The notes under the pieces are model-generated. The model ran no database searches. It was not told where the DNA came from and saw only the letters and a list, made by a program, of their open reading frames with translations. From Gordionus sp. m RMFG-2023 (Eukaryota > Nematomorpha > Gordioida > Chordodea > Parachordodidae), in NCBI RefSeq assembly GCF_954871325.1, contig NC_088775.1, forward strand, positions 58,009,561 to 58,073,560: a DNA stretch of 64,000 nt, written 5' to 3'. Both the position numbers and the translations under genes were made by a program. Shown here in pieces: positions 59,480 through 64,000 of this stretch. Numbering within the stretch: position 1 is the first letter of the stretch; every line of letters starts with the position of its first letter.

Positions 59480-61110
59480 TTACTTTCTTGTGACGACAAT
59501 GTATAGTATAACTACGGCCAGTAGCATTTAACAGTGAAACTAATGTTAAGATATGACATTTGGGCAAGCAAAGAGTGTCGTCTATCTTGGAAATGTAAAG
59601 GAATTTGAAGGTCCGGATGGGTGTAGAAACTTTATATATATTTCTATCTGCTTTTGATTTTTCACTAAAACAAAGCTAACCACCAATTAGAATCATAAAA
59701 ATAAGTTAGGTATCATGATATTTCTTCAATAATTATACTTTCATCATTATATGATAACTATTCCAAAGTACTTTCTATTAAATTGGAATATATTTTACTT
59801 TTAAATTATGTAGATCTGTTGGAATCAAGGTGTATTTTGTGTGTTCCAGGTATAGATCTAGTTTTTGAAAATCTTTCCCTGAGTAATAGATCTTCGTAAT
59901 CATAATTTATTTTGGTCATCTATTCAAAATATATGACATTAATATTTTCTTTAGCTAACTCGTACAATTCATATGATGTGTACTTTGAGTAAGGCCTTGT
60001 AAACTAGCTCTAGCGGCTAATCTTTTAACAGTGCCACCAATCCCATCACAAACACTTTTCCCGTGTGCTGTAGCAGAAAAATGCCATTTCGCCTGTACCC
60101 CAAAATCCATCTCATGATGGCAAATATTAATAAAATTTTTACGTTTTTGTACTGTGCAGCGGATCCACCGAAAAATAAAAAATTTTATTAATTAAAAAAT
60201 TTAGCAATGTTTTTTTAAAATTATGTACTGCTATTGTATTGTGTTGCAAAGATTCGGATATCATTACATAATTTAGGCAACAAATATTGGCAAAATTATC
60301 TTTATAATATATAACAAAAGGGTGAACAGTGGATTGAGCCCTATTCCAATGATAATTTTGTACTTCATCCTAAAGTATAAAGCTATAGTTTTCTTAAAAA
60401 TCACAAAATTAAATATTGGTCTTCGTCTAAGTTCAATTTTAGATTGTTTTGATACAACGATTGTTGCGTTGAAATAAAAAAATGATAAAGATTCCATTTA
60501 TTTTAAAAAGGCATTAATAAATTCACCTACTGGTTTGGTTATTGTTTCAAGGGTGGTTCTATCTACGGATAGCCATTGTTTGTATGTTATAAATTCGATG
60601 TCCTTAGAACGAAACAATATTTCTATTTGATCGCGTAAATGTGTTGACCCTGGACAATTATCACATTTGCCCATATAAATGGATGGTTGAGGCGAATTAC
60701 AAATTATTAAGTGTAAAATATGTTTGTATGTTTTAAAGGGCAACATATCATTGGTTAAATTTGATCCAATGATCATTAATTTAAATTTTGGTGGTAGCTG
60801 CAATCACATACATGTGTACCACTACCTTCAACGAGTATACAATTTTTGGGCGAATGCTTGCGAATTTCGAAAAACCAATTTTAACATCAGGCCTCATTTC
60901 TTTAAAAAATATATAAATTTTTTTCAAATTATCTAAAATTAATCTCTTATGGTATTCTTTTTTCCGTCTTTGGTCAAAATCGAAACGCAATCTTTCTTGT
61001 CTGGTATGATTCTGCTTATTTCGTCCATACAATAAAATTCTTGTACAATTTTAACTGTATATTCGTCTATAGTTTTTCCAGGCTTGGGGTTAGGTGTTGA
61101 TAGAAATCAA
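59480..61110 (-). pseudogene. Sola-like transposase, decayed
   Basis: From the right: PNPKPGKTIDEYTVKIVQEF, YCMDEISRIIPDKKDCVS (61110-60990); after a frame change YHKRLILDNLKKIYIFFKEM and KIGFSKFASIRPK (about 60960-60840); KFKLMIIGSNLTNDM, HLIICNSPQPSIYMGKCDNC and YKQWLSVDRTTLET (60800-60498); TIAVHNFKKTLLNF near 60230; FFGGSAAQYKNVK near 60165; and CHHEMDFGVQAKWHF, GKSVCDGIGGTVKRLAARAS (about 60120-60000). This order matches a transposase common in invertebrate genomes. Relatives have SDGAA.QYKN where this copy has GGSAAQYKN, so a likely catalytic Asp is lost. At least four frame changes occur, so it is inactive. Confidence 0.8.
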
Positions 61111-61654
61111 AATACCAAGAAATTTATTAAAAAATGAATTAATATAGTGAGTATGTGTTATTGAATGAATAAAACCCTTTCGCGCTTGAAATATTTCCCA
61201 TAAACAAAAAATACTTGTACTTTGATATAATAAAATAATCATTTTGACATAATAAAATAATGATTTTGACAGGTTAATGATAAAATATGAAATAATAAAT
61301 ATTGTTTTATAAATTAATATCTCTAAGTACCAACCATTAGTTTCTTTAAATATAAAAATTAATTGATTAAAAATTTTAATGACAAATGATCTCGCTGGGC
61401 GCGAAAGGGTTAATCAATTTTAAAATTTTTATTTATTTTATTGATTGAAACACTTATTTATTGTTATTCTAATTTAGAAAGACTATGCCGATTTTAGAAA
61501 ATCCGATCCAATATTTATATTGTTTTGGGTAATTTTATGATAATACTTTTATTTTGTATATAATTTCATAATAATAATAAATTAATATTTGTAATATTTT
61601 AAAAATTTCAAATTATTTTAAAAAATTGAATAGAGAAAATTTTGATATTATTTT

Positions 61655-62444
61655 TGGCGTCTATGAAATGAACAAGATTCTGATTCATATATTCAAGAAC
61701 TATAAACTTGGTTGAATATATTTTATTAATATTCATTAAGTATATGTTATATGGGCAAAAAATTTTATAATAAAGTAATAAATTGAATTTCTTTTATCGA
61801 TAGACAATTTCTATAATTGAATGAAAGCCCCATTTATTGTTATTTTCACTTACAAGATGAATAATCCTTTAAATTATATCAAATAGTCCAAGAAAAACCA
61901 TTAAAAACTGATTAATATATAATTTTATACAAAGACGCCCCCTTTCGGGAAAATATTTATACACTTTTCTAAACATTTTTATCGATTTTGAGAATGAAGA
62001 TGGCCGCGTCCCAGACCAATTTTTTTTTATAAATATAAAGGAAGAGTTTAATAATGTCTACTAAATTTTTAAAAAAAATTGAAGGTCGTATTATTTCCAA
62101 AAAATCGTTTTTAGTCCTTATATATTAAATAAAATGACCGGAAATTGGGAAAAAAAATAAAAATTTTTTTTATCTAAAAGTAGAATCTTTGTACGTAATT
62201 TTGATATTAAATTTGTTATTTACAATTATGTAGTTTTTAAGATATGCTTAATTGAATGAAGGCAGATAATGGTAAAAATACGTCATTTTTGACACTTTGA
62301 ACCCTAATATCTTCAAAAATATAAATGTTAGGAGGCTAAAATTTTGGCTATTTCTTAGTTACATCGACCTTTCTTTGCTTACCAAATTTTAAAAAAATCG
62401 AAGGGGGTCGGCCGAATCGTGGTTGATTTGTCATGGAATGACCC
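61655..62444 (-). repeat. Right inverted arm of the Sola-like element
   Basis: Complement of the left arm with a small number of differences and small indels. A minus-strand frame crossing its outer end (62348-62653) joins transposon and Ty3 gag sequence by chance. Confidence 0.9.
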
Positions 62445-62449
62445 GTTTG

Positions 62450-63245
62450 CAATTCCTTTAAAATTATATTTAAAGAATTTGATGTAATATTTTTATCTTG
62501 AATTTTACCTTCTGAAGAAGATACTTTATCATTCAATTTATTTGGACATTTCTCCTGAATAATTGCCTTATTATTGCGTAACTCATTTAAAATTAATTGT
62601 AAAATATTTATTGTGCTATTTTGTACAATCATCTCACCTGACTTATCCCCCAAAGGTTTATATATATATGATTATTAACTATATTGTCTGTAATTGTTTC
62701 ACCTACATGTAATTTATTATTCTGTAATTCTTTAAGAATTAAATGTAAAAAATTTTGACCCGAGATTTCTACTTCCTGACATCCTAAAAGATATTATCCA
62801 TTTCTTTAATTATAGTATTTTTAGCCATATTTTGTACATCTCGTAATATTAAATTTAAAATATTTTCTGTACTAATTTGTACATTAATACCCCCATAATT
62901 TTTACTTTATCATCTGGATTTGCCTCCGAGATATGCGACTTAATTTTCATCCTATTAATTTCCTTAACCATTAATTTGTAAAATATTTTATTAGGAAATT
63001 ACTAAACAAATAAATACAACATTATTAATCAAATCATACTTATTAATACCTTTATTAAATATTCCAATGCGTATGTTTTTCCGATAAGCGATTACTAAAA
63101 TAATGCTTACTATGATTATTATAAAAAACAACATATGTGAATCATAATCTTAAATGTTACCTTTATTTCTTTAATATTTTTACTTATTGTGCCCGCAAAA
63201 ACCCTTATGGAACACTAAACTGGTCATGTCACCAATTATTTAATA
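62450..63245 (-). other. gag and leader part of the old Ty3 element
   Basis: Minus-strand repeats of ILQLILNELRNNK-type helices (NSLNIILKELQ, NILQLILNEL and further worn copies to about 62960), a repeating 25-35 residue motif that may be a coiled-coil in Gag. The complement of 63222-63234 (TGGTGACATGACC) is the likely primer binding site. Fossil. Confidence 0.65.
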
Positions 63246-63641
63246 TGTTTACGGTATTAAATATCCTAAAGTATTATTTATTAAAATAATCTTCTTGATC
63301 ATGTATTTTTCCAATGTAAAATAACTACAATATTCCTTTAATATACAAATAACTACAATATTCTTCTAATGTAAAATTAATGACAATATTCTTCCAATAT
63401 TAAAATTTTGCGATATTTTTCCACTATCAAATTAAAAATATTAATAATAAATCATCATCAGATATCCACAAAATAAAAAAAAAATCCAATCCCTTTCGTT
63501 GTCCCTATATTTATTTCTTTATCAACAAGTAAATAAAATATATGGCCAACGACCATATACATATATATTTTATCAAATTAAACATATTTTTAACAACTTA
63601 AAAACATAAATACATCTTTCTAAAAAAACTTAATAACAACA
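63246..63641 (-). repeat. 5' LTR of the old Ty3 element
   Basis: 396 bp with TG...CA ends; partner at 47839-48229. On the minus strand it begins TGTTGTTATTAAG. Confidence 0.85.
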
Positions 63642-64000
63642 AAATCTTAAACATTTTTTTTAAAGATTGAATATTTTAATTATAGATTATTTCTAGGTAC
63701 AAACACCCAACTTCTTCAACAAATGTTTTCAGAGTTCTTGCATATTTGTATTTACTCCATACATTTTATTAACGATGCCCATCTTTAGATATTTGTACTT
63801 CAAATTTATGAAAACACCACATTGTTAAATTCATCAAGAAACGAGGGATATTATATCTTAAACAAATCCCTCATCGCACAAATTATTATAACTTCATATT
63901 AAAAAATAAATTTATTATAACAGCCAATGGATGGATGAGTAATTTCATTAACCCTTAATATCAATGAGCTTTCAAGTTTTTTTTTATTCTGCCATTTTAA
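63642..64000. other. AT-rich flank
   Basis: Sequence outside the old Ty3 element to the window edge. No gene, repeat or RNA recognised. Confidence 0.5.

Larger units (their letters stand above)
58592..62444. mobile_element. Sola-like DNA transposon with 0.8-kb inverted repeats, inside the old Ty3 element
   Basis: The outer ends are GGGTAATTCCACGTCAAAT and, on the complement, GGGTCATTCCATGACAAAT. The inverted arms run 58592-59407 and 61655-62444 with high identity. GTTT at 58588-58591 and 62445-62448 is an exact 4-bp duplication. Sola elements make 4-bp duplications, and the internal minus-strand transposase matches a family I associate with Sola-type elements. Superfamily naming is from memory and moderate. 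Very similar long arms suggest limited age or arm-to-arm correction. Confidence 0.85.
47839..63641 (-). mobile_element. Old Ty3/gypsy LTR retrotransposon carrying nested DNA transposons
   Basis: Minus-strand fossil bounded by two LTR copies (63246-63641 and about 47839-48229). Parts, 5' to 3': primer binding site near 63222-63234; a gag-like region near 62450-62950 and, after an insertion, zinc-knuckle-like motifs near 58395-58550; protease 57334-57840; RT with YVDD near 56675; RNase H near 55850-56290; integrase about 54664-55600; a 3' region with a zinc knuckle near 51850; and a purine-rich tract just before the 3' LTR. Broken, with many breaks (more than ten), and interrupted by a Sola-like element (58592-62444) and two hATs (52048-54655 and 48384-51650). 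Clearly older than the Ty3 element at 34810. Confidence 0.88.

Noticed and set aside
60724-60936. Plus-strand open frame of 70 codons
   Set aside because: Antisense shadow of the Sola-like transposase.

Overview
The window is very AT-rich and almost gene-free. It looks like repeat-dense, heterochromatin-like nuclear DNA from an invertebrate animal. The animal call rests mainly on one short exon-like piece (44556-44756): a signal peptide followed by the opening of a NIDO (nidogen/alpha-tectorin type) extracellular domain. The transposon mix, rich in hAT elements with Ty3/gypsy elements, an invertebrate-type reverse transcriptase element and a Sola-like element, agrees. I cannot name the species.

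Layout. (1) 1-7640: a broken Ty3/gypsy copy running off the left edge, a 1.7-kb DNA transposon with an 8-bp target duplication, 2.3 kb of featureless AT-rich DNA, a 223-bp palindromic MITE and a worn 14-bp minisatellite. (2) 7704-12140: a decayed probable LINE on the minus strand, split by a hAT element (8547-10350). (3) 12170-28539: a diverged tandem pair, then a 15.6-kb satellite array of about 145-bp monomers (roughly 110 copies, with one 200-N assembly gap). (4) 28542-34684: a long inverted-repeat element abutting the satellite, two arrays of a 14-bp minisatellite, and a hAT with a ZMYM1-like transposase remnant. (5) 34810-40824: a young Ty3/gypsy element with both LTRs, a 5-bp target duplication, primer binding site, polypurine tract and an extra zinc-knuckle ORF downstream of integrase. 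(6) 40825-47830: transposon remnants, an inverted-repeat MITE caught in a 177-bp tandem duplication, the NIDO exon and another hAT. (7) 47839-63641: an old minus-strand Ty3/gypsy element carrying three direct DNA-transposon insertions (two hATs and a Sola-like element with 0.8-kb inverted repeats). One of those hATs holds a further nested element, and a fourth hAT lies at the 3' LTR edge.

No operon or pathway is present. The coding sequence is nearly all transposase, reverse transcriptase, protease, integrase or gag fragments, mostly decayed. The relative order of insertions can be read from the nesting: the Ty3 element at 47839-63641 preceded the elements inside it, and the LINE preceded its hAT. 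The Ty3 element at 34810-40824 looks recent because its two LTRs differ by only a handful of substitutions plus one short indel.
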